DNA from: Nostoc sp. CHAB 5824
GTDB lineage: Bacteria > Cyanobacteriota > Cyanobacteriia > Cyanobacteriales > Nostocaceae
Direction of reading: 5' to 3'
DNA: 64,000 nt
Assembly: GCF_020829665.1 (NCBI RefSeq)
Contig: NZ_JAIVFT010000001.1
Span: 124,001-188,000, forward strand
Every line of letters begins with the position of its first letter. Position 1 is the first letter of the stretch. The notes beneath the pieces were generated by a model, which saw only the letters and a program-made list of their open reading frames with translations, searched no databases and had not been told where the DNA came from. This document shows, one piece after another, positions 18,643-28,339 of the stretch. The position numbers and the translations under genes are program-made.

Positions 18643-18675
18643 AAATCCCTCTATATATCAGTTCTAGAGGGATTT
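18643..18675 (-). terminator. Terminator of the small RHH gene
   Basis: Perfect 11-base arms AAATCCCTCTA and TAGAGGGATTT lie 28 bases beyond the stop codon of the minus-strand gene at 18704. Confidence 0.65.
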
Positions 18676-18703
18676 TCATTTACTCCGATTAATAGTTAAA
18701 CAA

Positions 18704-18901
18704 TTAAGTACTACTCTTGCCCTTATTCCTGTCCAACTTCTCTTGAATAGCTTCTCTACAAAATTCAGGAGGATCTTCTTGTGCCTTCACTTCTTCCTTC
18801 ATTTCCTTGGTGACACGAAAATTTAATTGTTCGGTTAACTTAATCTCTCTATCTGACGGTGCAGGTTCTAAATTCTGAGGATTACCTTTAAGATTAGGCA
18901 T
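18704..18901 (-). CDS. Small ribbon-helix-helix-like protein
   Basis: 65 residues from MPNLKGNPQNLEP; the frame extends 15 codons upstream, but that part looks unlike coding sequence. LNFRVTKEMKEEVKAQ followed by a short helix (PPEFCREAIQEKLDR) fits a CopG/Arc-type DNA-binding fold, as in antitoxins or plasmid copy control proteins. No toxin-like partner lies next to it. A perfect 10-bp inverted repeat (18959-18999) in its upstream region could be its operator. Assignment is by pattern only. Confidence 0.6.
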   Translation of the reverse strand: MPNLKGNPQNLEPAPSDREIKLTEQLNFRVTKEMKEEVKAQEDPPEFCREAIQEKLDRNKGKSST

Positions 18902-18958
18902 TATTGCGAAAAGTAAATATAGCTTGATTGCAACGTTAACATTCAAATAAAGTTTTAA

Positions 18959-18999
18959 ATCGGTGGTGCTTTCATCCTGGTAAATGGTTCACCACCGAT
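18959..18999. promoter_or_regulatory. 10-bp inverted repeat between divergent small genes
   Basis: ATCGGTGGTG (18959-18968) and CACCACCGAT (18990-18999) pair perfectly across 21 bases, between the RHH gene (-) and the small ORFs (+). It could be an operator for the RHH protein or a transcript hairpin. Confidence 0.45.
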
Positions 19000-19029
19000 A
19001 CCACTTTTACAAATGGGTAATTCTATTTT

Positions 19030-19137
19030 ATGTTCACAAGGTCAGAACTCGAAATCAAAACCACTGGTGAGTTGAGAGACTTGTGTAGGCGTTACGGATT
19101 AAAGCCTACTGGGAATGGAGGCTACAAAACTAGTTGA
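19030..19137 (+). CDS. 35-residue SAP-motif-like mini ORF
   Basis: Reads MFTRSELEIKTTGELRDLCR, then RYGLKPTGNGGYKTS and a stop. The L-R-x-L-C-x-x-x-G-L-x-x-x-G core matches the start of a SAP helix-extension-helix DNA-binding motif, but the second helix is missing. It may be a minimal protein or the remains of a longer one. It lies 12 bases before the next small gene. No clear ribosome binding site. Confidence 0.35.
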   Translation: MFTRSELEIKTTGELRDLCRRYGLKPTGNGGYKTS

Positions 19138-19149
19138 ATTGTCACCTTG

Positions 19150-19407
19150 ATGGCATTCCCACATATAGCACTCGCTCAAATAAGACAGAAAAGAGGGTTG
19201 AAGTCACCAGGCTTTAGCGTTATTCAATTCCTTGAAGGGGTGGTAGATGAGATGAATTCACCTACTGATGAGCAAGCAGCGCTGATCAAGCTGACGATGG
19301 AAGGCAAAGCTATGAGCTATCCTGACAGATACGACCAAGAAAATTTGCTTAACTTGCACAAGGCTAAGATACACCTTGAAATGGCAATGGGGCTGCTAAC
19401 CCAGTAA
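19150..19407 (+). CDS. Small hypothetical protein
   Basis: 85 residues (MAFPHIALAQIRQKRGLKSP, ending IHLEMAMGLLTQ). Mostly helical and soluble; no family recognised. A TTG codon directly before the ATG is an alternative start. It is followed by a good terminator at 19433-19465. With the preceding SAP-like ORF it may form a small accessory unit between the RHH gene and leuS. Confidence 0.5.
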   Translation: MAFPHIALAQIRQKRGLKSPGFSVIQFLEGVVDEMNSPTDEQAALIKLTMEGKAMSYPDRYDQENLLNLHKAKIHLEMAMGLLTQ

Positions 19408-19432
19408 ATCAGTTTAAAACCATAACACATGT

Positions 19433-19465
19433 AGTCCCCAGTATCCTAAGCTTAGGGACTTTTTT
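19433..19465 (+). terminator. Intrinsic terminator
   Basis: AGTCCC and GGGACT close a stem over an inner CTAAGCTTAG palindrome, followed by six T. It ends the small gene at 19150-19407. Confidence 0.75.
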
Positions 19466-19660
19466 ATGTCCTATATCCTTAAACTTGTTGAACTTTAGGG
19501 ATATAAAATAGATAGAAATAGGGGGTAGAAAGAAATAGTAAATTGATTTTGTAAATTAAATTAGAAAATTACTAGACAGATAATTCCCTCAAGATAGTGG
19601 CTCAAATGTACTAGTAAGGGTCAAATACTAGAAAATTAGTACAAGTAAAGTGTAACAGGC

Positions 19661-22309
19661 ATGAAACCATTGGAAATACGTGATTCTGTTGATTCTCGAT
19701 ATAACCCAACAGCGATTGAGGAAAAATGGCAAAAAACATGGGTAGAACTTGGCTTAGATAAGACACCGACAGCTAGTAACAAGCCAAAATTCTACGCTCT
19801 TTCCATGTTTCCTTATCCATCTGGCAGCCTACACATGGGTCACGTCCGTAATTATACGATTACTGATGTTATTGCCCGCCTTAAACGAATGCAAGGGTAT
19901 CGAGTAATACATCCAATGGGTTGGGATGCCTTTGGCTTGCCAGCAGAAAATGCCGCCATTGACCGTGGCGTACCGCCAGCAAAGTGGACTTATCAGAATA
20001 TGGCTCAGATGCGGCAGCAATTGCAGCGTCTTGGTTTATCCATTGACTGGGAATGTGAACTTGCTACTTGTTCACCCGATTATTACAAGTGGACGCAATG
20101 GATTTTCTTGCAGTTTTTGCAAGCGGGGTTAGCTTACCAAAAAGAAGCATCTGTAAACTGGGATCCAATTGATCAAACTGTACTGGCAAATGAGCAAGTT
20201 GATAACGAAGGACGTTCCTGGCGCAGTGGGGCAATAGTTGAGCGCAAATTGTTGCGGCAGTGGTTTTTTAAGATTACCGATTACGCCGAAGAATTGCTCA
20301 ATGATTTGGATAAGTTAACAGGTTGGCCGGAACGCGTTAAATTAATGCAGGCAAACTGGATTGGTAAATCTACAGGCGCTTACTTGGAATTTCCCATAAT
20401 TGGGATAGATGAAAAAATCGCCGTGTATACCACGCGCCCAGATACCGTTTATGGTGTCAGCTACCTAGTGTTAGCACCAGAACACCCCTTAACAAAGCGC
20501 GTTACCACAAAAGAACAACAAGAGGCGGTAGAAGTCTTTATTAAAGAAGTTTCCAATCAAAGTGAGTTGGAACGTACCGCTGAAGACAAACCTAAGCGGG
20601 GTATCCCCACAGGTGGAGTGGCAATTAACCCATTTACAGGAGAAGAAGTGCCCATTTGGATTGCTGACTATGTACTGTATGAGTATGGTACTGGGGCAGT
20701 AATGGGCGTACCAGCACACGATGTCCGAGATTTTAAGTTTGCCAAAAATTACGATTTGCCGATTGATTTTGTTATCGCTTCCCCAGATGATGTTGCAGGG
20801 TTTGATTTAACTCCAACATCAGAAATTGATAAAGTCAGACAACTCATTCAAATTGAATATAACCAGGCATACACTGAACCAGGAATTTTAATTAATTCTG
20901 GTGCTTTTACTGGTATGACTTCCACAGATGCTAAACAAGCAATAATTGAATACGCCGAACAACAAGATTTTGGTAAAGTGCGGGTGCAATATCGCTTGCG
21001 AGATTGGTTAATTTCGCGGCAGCGGTATTGGGGCGCACCAATACCTGTAATTCACTGTCCCAATTGTGGGATAGTGCCAGTGCCTGATAAAGATTTACCA
21101 GTACAGTTGCCAGAAGAGGTGGAATTTACTGGACGTGGCGGTTCACCTTTGACTCAGTTGGAAAGCTGGGTAAATGTGCTTTGTCCAACTTGCGGCACTC
21201 CAGCGAAGCGAGAAACTGACACGATGGATACTTTTATTGATTCCTCGTGGTATTTCTTGCGCTTCCCTGACGCTAAGAATGAACAACAGGTTTTCGATTC
21301 CAGTAAAATTAATGACTGGATGCCAGTTGATCAGTATGTGGGTGGGATTGAACACGCGATTTTACATTTGTTGTATTCGCGGTTCTTTACTAAGGTACTA
21401 CGCGATCGCGGTTTGTTAAACTTTGATGAACCCTTCCAACGCCTGTTAACTCAAGGGATGGTACAGGGTTTAACTTACTTAAATCCCAATAAGGGCGGCA
21501 AAGATAAATGGATTCCTTCTAATCTGGTAAATTCTGCTGACCCCCGTGACCCTCAGACAGGCGAAACATTACAACGTCTCTACGCCACCATGTCTAAATC
21601 AAAGGGCAATGGTGTAGCCCCAGAAGATGTAATTGCCAAATATGGTGTAGACACAGCGCGGATGTTCATCTTGTTCAAAGCGCCACCAGAAAAAGACCTG
21701 GAATGGGATGAAGCCGATGTAGAAGGACAATTCCGCTTTTTAAATCGGGTTTGGCGTTTGGTAACAGATTATGTTGCTACTGGGGTATCACGTAAGCAAG
21801 CCCAACTCGCTGATTTAACTAAAGCAGAAAAGGAATTGCGGCGGGCGATTCACACGGCTATTCAAGCGGTGACAGAAGACGTGGAAGATGAATATCAATT
21901 CAACACAGCTATTTCAGAATTGATGAAGTTGAGTAACGCCTTAACTGATGCCGACGAGAAAAATTCACCAATTTATGCAGAAGGTATTCGGACTTTGGTG
22001 GTATTGCTAGCACCCTTTGCACCACACATTGCTGATGAATTATGGCATTTATTGGGTGAAAGTGATTCAGTTCACACTCAAAGCTGGCCATCATTTGATC
22101 CGGTTGCTTTGGTAGCTGATGAAATCACTTTAGTGATTCAAATTATGGGTAAAACTCGCGGCGCAATTCAAGTACCAGCACAAGCAGATAAAGCAGCGTT
22201 GGAGAAATACGCCCGTGAATCAGAAATTGCCCAGCGTTATATCGAAGGTAAGGAGATTAAAAAGGTAATTGTGGTGCCTAGAAAGTTGGTGAATTTTGTA
22301 GTTAGCTAA
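19661..22309 (+). CDS. leuS: Leucyl-tRNA synthetase
   Basis: 882 residues, the normal length for bacterial LeuRS. The class I signature HMGH lies at 58-61 ([16 protein letters not shown]) and the KMSKS loop reads TMSKSKGN (643-650). The CP1 editing domain with its conserved Thr-rich peptide lies about 225-415, and a tRNA-binding C-terminal domain is present. Charges tRNA-Leu with leucine in the cytosol. It appears single-copy and monocistronic. The ribosome binding site is weak, which is common in cyanobacteria. Confidence 0.98.
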   Translation: MKPLEIRDSVDSRYNPTAIEEKWQKTWVELGLDKTPTASNKPKFYALSMFPYPSGSLHMGHVRNYTITDVIARLKRMQGYRVIHPMGWDAFGLPAENAAIDRGVPPAKWTYQNMAQMRQQLQRLGLSIDWECELATCSPDYYKWTQWIFLQFLQAGLAYQKEASVNWDPIDQTVLANEQVDNEGRSWRSGAIVERKLLRQWFFKITDYAEELLNDLDKLTGWPERVKLMQANWIGKSTGAYLEFPIIGIDEKIAVYTTRPDTVYGVSYLVLAPEHPLTKRVTTKEQQEAVEVFIKEVSNQSELERTAEDKPKRGIPTGGVAINPFTGEEVPIWIADYVLYEYGTGAVMGVPAHDVRDFKFAKNYDLPIDFVIASPDDVAGFDLTPTSEIDKVRQLIQIEYNQAYTEPGILINSGAFTGMTSTDAKQAIIEYAEQQDFGKVRVQYRLRDWLISRQRYWGAPIPVIHCPNCGIVPVPDKDLPVQLPEEVEFTGRGGSPLTQLESWVNVLCPTCGTPAKRETDTMDTFIDSSWYFLRFPDAKNEQQVFDSSKINDWMPVDQYVGGIEHAILHLLYSRFFTKVLRDRGLLNFDEPFQRLLTQGMVQGLTYLNPNKGGKDKWIPSNLVNSADPRDPQTGETLQRLYATMSKSKGNGVAPEDVIAKYGVDTARMFILFKAPPEKDLEWDEADVEGQFRFLNRVWRLVTDYVATGVSRKQAQLADLTKAEKELRRAIHTAIQAVTEDVEDEYQFNTAISELMKLSNALTDADEKNSPIYAEGIRTLVVLLAPFAPHIADELWHLLGESDSVHTQSWPSFDPVALVADEITLVIQIMGKTRGAIQVPAQADKAALEKYARESEIAQRYIEGKEIKKVIVVPRKLVNFVVS

Positions 22310-22481
22310 GTACATTGCTTAAAATCGTGGCAAATTGAAGGTTGAAATTTAAACGCAGATACGCTTTACCTTCCCACAGGGTAGGGGCGCAGAGAATTCG
22401 CTAAGAATTAGTGAAATGTTGTACTTGGGAATCGATAAAATTGTAAATGTAGCCTCACAAAACATCAGAGGATTTAAATCC

Positions 22482-22806
22482 GTGACACTCAAAGGGTTAG
22501 AACAACAACTTCTTGCCCTCAGTCCTGATGAAAAATTGTAAGCTATACAGTTACTTGCTCAAAGTCTCGGCAAGCATTGGCAAGGAATTAAGAAAACTCC
22601 TAGAGTTTGTGGTGGAGAAGCTCGTATCGCTAAAACTCCTATTCCCATTTGGGTACTTGTGGAAGCTAGCCGTCTTGGATATAGTGATGCTAATTTTGAC
22701 AAGCTATCCAACCATTACAGCTACAGATTTAGCTAACGCTTAGGTATATGCAAAAGCTCATCCCGATGAAATCGAATTGGCAATTGAGCGTAATGAGGTT
22801 GCCTAG
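22482..22806 (+). pseudogene. Decayed DUF433-type antitoxin gene
   Basis: From GTG 22482 the frame reads MTLKGLEQQLLALSPDEKL, then TAA, then AIQLLAQSLGKHWQGIKKTP, RVCGGEARIAKTPIPIWVLV and EASRLGYSDAN. There it shifts to the frame with LTSYPTITATDLANA, TAG, VYAKAHPDEIELAIERNEVA. The GG-x-ARIxxTPIPIWVLVE core is characteristic of DUF433 proteins, which pair with DUF5615 PIN-like toxins. Two internal stops and one frameshift make it non-functional as read. It sits directly upstream of the decayed toxin. Confidence 0.8.
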
Positions 22807-22809
22807 TCG

Positions 22810-23151
22810 ATGGCACAGTTTTACGCAGATGAGCAGTTTCCGTTTCCAGTTCTGGAATTATTACGCGCTTTGGGGCATGATGTTTTGACAGTTCAAGAAG
22901 CAGAAAATGCAGACTAAGGTATACCTGATGAGGAAGTGCTAGCATCTGCTATAAGTTAAGAACACTCAATATTAACTATCAACAGAGTTAATTTTATCCG
23001 TTTGCATCGTCGTAATTCTAAGCACTTCGGTATTATTGTTTGCACGAACAATCGTAATTGGGAACAGTTTGCAGCACGGATAGATGAGGCTGTGACACCA
23101 GAATAACCGTTGCAAGGAAAACTAATTTGTGTGGTACGTCCAGTCATTTAA
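22810..23151 (+). pseudogene. Decayed DUF5615 (PIN-like) toxin gene
   Basis: One frame with three TAA codons reads MAQFYADEQFPFPVLELLRA and LGHDVLTVQEAENAD, stop, GIPDEEVLASAIS, stop, EHSILTINRVNFIRLHRRNS and KHFGIIVCTNNRNWEQFAAR, stop, PLQGKLICVVRP. The Asp/Glu set (ADEQFP, PDEEVL, and the ILTINR and GIIVCTN strands) is that of DUF5615 PIN-like nucleases. The frame itself is intact; only stop codons break it. Forms a dead toxin-antitoxin pair with the DUF433 remnant. Confidence 0.8.
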
Positions 23152-24392
23152 AAAGGTTTTGATGGATCGCACAGTTGTTAAAGTCATTAAGTATTATGTT
23201 ACAAGAAATATTGTAATATTAGTTTCCTTCTCTGGTATATGTATATTTAAAAACATATATATTATCGTCCAGAGAGTTGAACTGTTTTATTTATACACGA
23301 AAAAGCGCCTGAGAGTTTTGCTCACTCAAGCGCTTCTTCGTAAAAGCTTATACCAACTCACTCGTTTGATGCAACATTTGAAATCTGCAACGCCCCCTTA
23401 TAAGGGAGCATTGCGGGGATAACTTGTGACAAACATGTGGTGAAATGGTATCACTCCTTGCACTAACTAAGAATATCTCTTTTGCAAGAAAACCGGGGAT
23501 CTGGTGAGTGACAGTTTATGAACTGACACTAGTTAAAAACGACTCATCATGAATGGTAACTAACAAGACTAAGCACAATTGTAGCAATTTTGTAAGTATA
23601 GTATAAAAACTTATGGTTTATTAGCGTAGGCATCGCCTACCGCTGAGTACAATTTCTCTTCGGTGAAGCAATTAACAGCATGAATATCTCAAATTTGGCA
23701 GCAAATCAACCGTAAACCATCAGTAGAAAATCGCCATAGAGTAAGCTAGATAAGGCTTTGATATTGATAGCTAAACGATTTGGAGTGGCATAAATTATCA
23801 GCTCCTCAATGGATAAAGTATTCTTTAGAAGATGACAACCCAAGAAGAAATGTTCGACCTAAGCAGATTAAAAAGTTTGGGTTAGGTATCTTCTATCTCT
23901 TAGCAAACGGCGACATTCAACTCTTCCGCATAGTGTAGGCGGCTACCTCCTTGCTTGAAGCAAAACATAGCTTTTTCACTGACGATTTCCGAGATATTCA
24001 AAGCGATTTCGCGTGTTTCTATAAAAACAACTGAGGCGGATTATGGGTAATATTTAAGAATTCATCATACCTGTGCCTAAAATTGTGAGACTTTAAATAT
24101 AGACACTTCACGCTTGGCTAAAATAGCTACTCCCTTACAAGCAGACGCCTTAACCTGACGTCTAAGTATGTGGTAAGATTGCCTAGAACAGAGGTTTCAT
24201 CTGAGTTGAAGTCTTATAATAAATTGCAAAGGTCAAGCTGACCGATGATTGACTCCTACTCTACTTTTCCTATGAATTCGGAAAGTATACAACAAGACTG
24301 GTGACAAACTGAGTGTAATTTATAAATGAATATCTAGAATTTGCTACCAGAGTGAACGAACTTCCCACAATTTTGACTTTTAGGATAGACAC
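23152..24392. other. 1.2-kb gene-free, degraded stretch
   Basis: No intact gene. A hairpin at 23303-23335 (AAGCGCCTGAG / CTCAAGCGCTT, one mismatch) and a CCCTTATAAGGG palindrome at 23395-23406 are present. A stop-free stretch near 23780-23937 encodes about 52 residues (WIKYSLEDDNPRRNVR, GLGIFYLLANGDIQLF) without a start codon and may be a gene relic. A short repeat GTAGGC-ATC-GCCTAC lies near 23625. Confidence 0.45.
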
Positions 24393-25547
24393 ATGAATGA
24401 TAAGCTGATGCTGATGATTCCTGGCCCAACCCCGGTGCCAGAAGCTGCCTTACTGGCATTAGCCAAGCACCCAATTGGACACCGCACCAGTGAATTTAGC
24501 AACATATTGGCAGAGGTGACAGAAAACCTCAAGTGGCTCCACCAAACTCAAAGTGATGTGCTGACGCTAAATGTCAGTGGTACGGGTGCTGTAGAAGCTG
24601 GAATAATTAATTTTCTCTCTCCAGGCGATCGCATTTTAGTTGGCTCTAATGGTAAATTTGGCGAACGCTGGGTAGAAATCGGTCAAGCCTACGGTTTGAA
24701 TGTAGAAGAAGTTAAGGTGGAATGGGGAAAACCCTTAGACCCAGGAGTATTTGCCGAAAAACTCCAAGCAGATACTCAAAAGCAAATTAAAGCTGTAATC
24801 ATCACTCACAGCGAAACCTCGACGGGTGTTTTGAATGACCTAGAAGCCATTAACCGCCACGTTAAAAAACACGGTGAAGCTTTAATTATCGTTGATGCCG
24901 TCACTAGCTTAGGTGCGTTCAATCTACCTGTGGATGCTTGGGGTTTGGATGTAGTCGCCTCTGGTTCCCAAAAAGGTTATATGATTCCGCCAGGATTAGG
25001 TTTTGTCTCTGTTAGTCCTAAAGCTTGGGAAGCATACAAAACTGCGAAGCTACCGAAATATTATTTGGACTTAGGCAAATATCGCAAAGCCACAGCCAAA
25101 AATACAACTCCATTTACTCCGCCTGTGAACTTGATTGTAGCGCTGCACACGACCTTGCGAATCATGAAAGAGGAAGGCTTGGAGTCAATATTTGCTCGAC
25201 ATGAACGGCTTAAAAATGCTACCCGCGCCGCCATTCAAGGGTTAAATTTACCCCTATTTGCAGCAGATAGTTCCGCTAGTCCGGCGATTACGGCTGTAGC
25301 ACCACAGGGAATTGAATCGGATAAGATTCGGTCATTAATGAAAAAACGCTTTGATATTGCCCTAGCAGGTGGTCAAGACCATTTGAGTAACAAAATTTTC
25401 CGCATTGGTCACTTGGGCTTTGTGAGCGATCGCGATATTCTTAGCTGTATAGCATCTTTAGAAGTTACCCTAAGAGAGCTTGGCTACGAAGACTTCACTC
25501 CTGGTTCTGGTATAGCGGCAGCAGTTAGAGTATTTAGTCAGTCCTGA
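24393..25547 (+). CDS. Class V PLP aminotransferase (serine/alanine-glyoxylate type)
   Basis: 384 residues. The PLP lysine is K194 in SGSQKGYMIPPGLG, preceded by the cofactor Asp in VDAVTSLGAF. The N-terminus (MIPGPTPVP, KHPIGHRTSEF) is typical of serine-glyoxylate and alanine-glyoxylate aminotransferases. In cyanobacteria this protein is often labelled small subunit of a soluble hydrogenase, a historical name without catalytic support. It probably transfers the amino group to glyoxylate in photorespiratory glycolate metabolism. A ribosome binding site (AGGA) precedes the ATG, and a strong terminator follows. Confidence 0.92.
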   Translation: MNDKLMLMIPGPTPVPEAALLALAKHPIGHRTSEFSNILAEVTENLKWLHQTQSDVLTLNVSGTGAVEAGIINFLSPGDRILVGSNGKFGERWVEIGQAYGLNVEEVKVEWGKPLDPGVFAEKLQADTQKQIKAVIITHSETSTGVLNDLEAINRHVKKHGEALIIVDAVTSLGAFNLPVDAWGLDVVASGSQKGYMIPPGLGFVSVSPKAWEAYKTAKLPKYYLDLGKYRKATAKNTTPFTPPVNLIVALHTTLRIMKEEGLESIFARHERLKNATRAAIQGLNLPLFAADSSASPAITAVAPQGIESDKIRSLMKKRFDIALAGGQDHLSNKIFRIGHLGFVSDRDILSCIASLEVTLRELGYEDFTPGSGIAAAVRVFSQS

Positions 25548-25557
25548 ATACTAAATC

Positions 25558-25591
25558 AAAAGAGCGAGTTAAATTATCAACTCGCTCTTTT
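25558..25591 (+). terminator. Intrinsic terminator of the aminotransferase gene
   Basis: Perfect 13-base arms AAAAGAGCGAGTT and AACTCGCTCTTTT around an 8-base loop, ending in T residues, 10 bases after the stop codon. Confidence 0.9.
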
Positions 25592-25925
25592 AATTTGTAT
25601 ATAAATGAGTAGAAACCACCAGAGTTAATAAAGCTATATATCAACCTTTGTACAAGGTAGAGTGGATGTAACATGGGTCAATTCTCCTAAATCATACCAA
25701 GTTGCCCTAAATAGTATTATTTCTTCCAGAGACAGTCATACAGCGTCTTTGACAACAAACAAGACTAACTTTGACAACTAGATATGATACCAAATTGGCA
25801 TAAATAGTATTGTTAATATTGTTTGACATTCCAGTAACAGCCTTTTGGTAGAGACTTTTAATCCAAAATCCAATTTGGGCTGAAAGCGCACAAAGGTGCA
25901 ACCTAAAATCCAAAATTGGTATAGC
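25592..25925. other. Intergenic region, no gene seen
   Basis: AT-rich. It contains dispersed copies of ACCAA(A/G)TTG(G/C)C-like and ATCCAAAAT-like words typical of cyanobacterial spacers, but no ORF or RNA gene that could be supported. Confidence 0.35.
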
Positions 25926-26117
25926 CTATGCCGTCTCCAGCCAATCATAAATTTGGTCTAACTGCTCTAGCGTAATTAACCCATACTGCCAAAGAATCAT
26001 TGCCAAAGGGCCTGGATCTTGCTCCCGATGGCGAAGCGCCACCGCCAGCGATGCTGTGGAAATTGCCAAATCTTCTTGCAAAAAATGAATCAGTCGAGAA
26101 TATTTTGATGGTGACAT
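25926..26117 (-). CDS. DUF2949 family protein
   Basis: 63 residues from MSPSKYSRLIHFLQEDLAIS. The start is chosen because AAGGAGG lies 10 bases upstream; a longer frame starts 12 codons earlier but would place that site inside the gene. The pattern LAVALRHREQDPGPLAMILW then YGLITLEQLDQIYDWLE is that of the cyanobacterial DUF2949 family, small helical proteins of unknown function. Transcribed alone. Confidence 0.85.
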   Translation of the reverse strand: MSPSKYSRLIHFLQEDLAISTASLAVALRHREQDPGPLAMILWQYGLITLEQLDQIYDWLETA

Positions 26118-26668
26118 TTGTATCTCACCTCCTTGTGCAAAATGTATTGTCATATATTAGTTCACCATTGCTCGGTAGCCAGTAGCCAGTATGTCATCTG
26201 TCACTGTGCGGTTATCAGCTATACATCCCAGCACAGTTTTTTGATTTGCCTTCAAGAGAGACAACTCTATAGAAGGTCTGAGAAATAGAAATTTTCGTAC
26301 AAATCATCTGCTCGATTCTCAAGCAGTATTTTTACCTAGTTAAATTGGCTCCATCTTGTTTACTTTTGTGCGTTATTTAATTACACATGTAGTAACAAAG
26401 ATTCCATAGCCTATACTCTCTTATTGGCGACTATTTACACTTACGCCCAAGGGAATATTTTTGCAACCAAATCTTAAGACCGCAATTTCTGGTTGAAGAC
26501 ATGGAGAATTTTACATTATTACCACAGTTTTTAAATAGTAGCGTTACAGATGACTTTTTACCATAAAACGTGACATTTTTTACAAAAAAAACATAGATTC
26601 GATAGTATAGGCTCTGAACAGAGCAACCATGTAAATCTTTATCTCCGCACAGCAGCGTAGTCGTAGTC
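26118..26668. other. Intergenic region, no gene seen
   Basis: About 550 AT-rich bases upstream of the DUF2949 gene and downstream of the DUF192 gene. Frames present on the minus strand have no family resemblance or start signals. Confidence 0.35.
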
Positions 26669-27175
26669 TTAAAACTCAATTTTGACGATATCGCCCACTT
26701 TCAACTTCAATTCGGCAGCTCTTCCAGAGCGAAGTTCAATCACCTTATCGATTGGTGTATTGGGGCCATAGGTAGGACAAGGCTCACTTGCACAAGGAGG
26801 TGCAGCAGCTTGAATATATTTAACTACACCGTTCTGTAAAAATACCATATCCAAGGGCACAGGTACGTTCTTCATCCAGAAACTAACTGGTCGTGCTGAA
26901 GGGAACCCAAACAGCATCCCTTGGTCATCTGGCAAAGCTGGTCGATACATCAACCCCATCGCTTGCTGTTGTGGTGTCTGCGCCACTTCTAGCTTAATCG
27001 TTGTGCCATTAGGAACAATGGCTTTAGCAGAAATTGGTAGTTTTTGACCTAAACTCTCTGGTGCTGGAGTTTGAGAACCAGACGTGAGGCTAGGAGGTTT
27101 AGCTGTTGTTGGGACAGAACAGCCTATTAGGAAAATACTCAGCAACATTGAGAGCAAACTTAGCCGATGACTCAT
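26669..27175 (-). CDS. DUF192 lipoprotein
   Basis: 168 residues with a lipoprotein signal (LLSMLLSIFLIGC, Cys19), a Pro/Thr-rich linker, and a DUF192 domain. The domain shows AMGLMYRPALPDDQGMLFGF, VSFWMKNVPVPLDMVFL and VIELRSGRAAELKLKVGD. DUF192 proteins are small secreted beta proteins of unknown activity, common in archaea and cyanobacteria. Divergence from the usual form is not apparent. Anchored to a membrane by lipid and facing the periplasm. Confidence 0.9.
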   Translation of the reverse strand: MSHRLSLLSMLLSIFLIGCSVPTTAKPPSLTSGSQTPAPESLGQKLPISAKAIVPNGTTIKLEVAQTPQQQAMGLMYRPALPDDQGMLFGFPSARPVSFWMKNVPVPLDMVFLQNGVVKYIQAAAPPCASEPCPTYGPNTPIDKVIELRSGRAAELKLKVGDIVKIEF

Positions 27176-27338
27176 AATTATTTTTGATTTTGTAATTTAG
27201 ATTTCAATTTTACAGAATTTAAGCTGGAAAACCCACGGCTTTAATTCGTCCCGTTACACACAGGCGTTTTCAACCTCAATTAACAAGATTTGAACAAAAT
27301 CTCCTTATTAAAGATGGGCAAACTAACGCCACAGTGTA

Positions 27339-28025
27339 CTAGGATTCTCTTAAAACGTATCCTACGCCGCGTACCGTTTGAATGAGGCGCTTTTGACCTT
27401 CATCTTCAATTTTTAACCGTAAGTAACGGATGTACACTTCAATTACATTCGACTCACCCAGAAAGTCATAACCCCAAACATTTTCTAAAATTTGTTCGCG
27501 GGTTAACACCTCGCGGGGATGTTCCATTAAGAATTTTAATAGTTCAAATTCCTTCATTGTTAAGTCAATTGCCCGTCCGCTATGTATAGCACGGCGAGTT
27601 GCCATGTCTAAAATTAGCTCCCCAAAGCGTAACTGCTCCGTGGTATCCACATCTGGTTTCAAGTAGAGGCGAATTAACTTCAAAAAGTCTTCTGAACGGT
27701 AAGGCTTGAGGATGTAATCATCCGCTCCAGCTTCTAGGCAAGCTACACGATCATCGACTGTATCCCTTGCCATTAAAATCAACACAGGCGATCGCATACC
27801 AGTGCTTCTTAGATTTTTGCACAATGAGAGTCCTGATTCTCCTGCTAGCATCCGGTCTAAAACAATTAAAGCAGGCTGGCGATCGCGACAGTGTTGCAAA
27901 CCACTGCTCGCATTATGAGCCAAAATTGATTCATAGCCGGCTTCTTGCAAATCGCAAGAAAGCTGATTTGCTAGGCTCTCATCGGTTTCAATCACCAAAA
28001 CACAGGGACTTGGAGCAACTGTCAT
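27339..28025 (-). CDS. nblR: OmpR-type response regulator, NblR-like
   Basis: 228 residues: a receiver (1-120) and a winged-helix DNA-binding domain (about 130-226; IDLTMKEFELLKFLMEHP, VIEVYIRYLRLKIEDEGQ). D57 is present (LIVLDRML), but the acidic pocket is degenerate (VIETDES instead of a DD pair) and the usual Thr/Ser is Met (LILMARD). These are the features reported for NblR, the atypical regulator of phycobilisome degradation and stress survival whose activity does not need phosphorylation. Next to nadK on the same strand. Confidence 0.8.
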   Translation of the reverse strand: MTVAPSPCVLVIETDESLANQLSCDLQEAGYESILAHNASSGLQHCRDRQPALIVLDRMLAGESGLSLCKNLRSTGMRSPVLILMARDTVDDRVACLEAGADDYILKPYRSEDFLKLIRLYLKPDVDTTEQLRFGELILDMATRRAIHSGRAIDLTMKEFELLKFLMEHPREVLTREQILENVWGYDFLGESNVIEVYIRYLRLKIEDEGQKRLIQTVRGVGYVLRES

Positions 28026-28335
28026 AACAATTTGGGATATTGGATTTGGGATTGTAAAGATATTCCAGAGAAAATCTTTACATCAGTTAGAAGTGCAATT
28101 ACGAGTTTTTAGTAATGGAGCAATCCTGATTTGACGTGCTGCTAAGGATCTTGTAGCACGTTCAGGTGTCGCCATCGAATTCTCCGATGCAATCTTAATA
28201 ACTAACTCCAAATACCATCCCTACATTAGTAATTCTGGAAGGAAATCACCAAACTGGGTAGAGGGGAGGGGGAAGATGGGGAATAAAGGGAAGAAATAAC
28301 TTCTAACTCCTGTAGAGACGCGATTAATCACGTCT
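28026..28335. other. nadK-nblR spacer
   Basis: No gene seen in 310 bases between the nadK stop and the nblR start. It holds G-rich spacer sequence and most of the palindromic repeat at 28312-28339. Confidence 0.4.
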
Positions 28336-28339
28336 CTAC
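28312..28339. terminator. Palindromic repeat carrying the nadK stop codon
   Basis: GTAGAGACG and CGTCTCTAC pair across 10 bases. This is a dispersed repeat type common in Nostoc-like genomes. The right arm includes the TAG stop of nadK, so the repeat sets the C-terminus and may act as its terminator. Confidence 0.65.

Noticed and set aside
23780..23937. About 52 open codons in the gene-free region (GLGIFYLLANGDIQLF)
   Set aside because: No start codon and no recognised family; noted only as a possible relic.
26431..26679. 82-codon minus-strand frame
   Set aside because: Low-complexity AT-rich translation, no ribosome site, no family resemblance.
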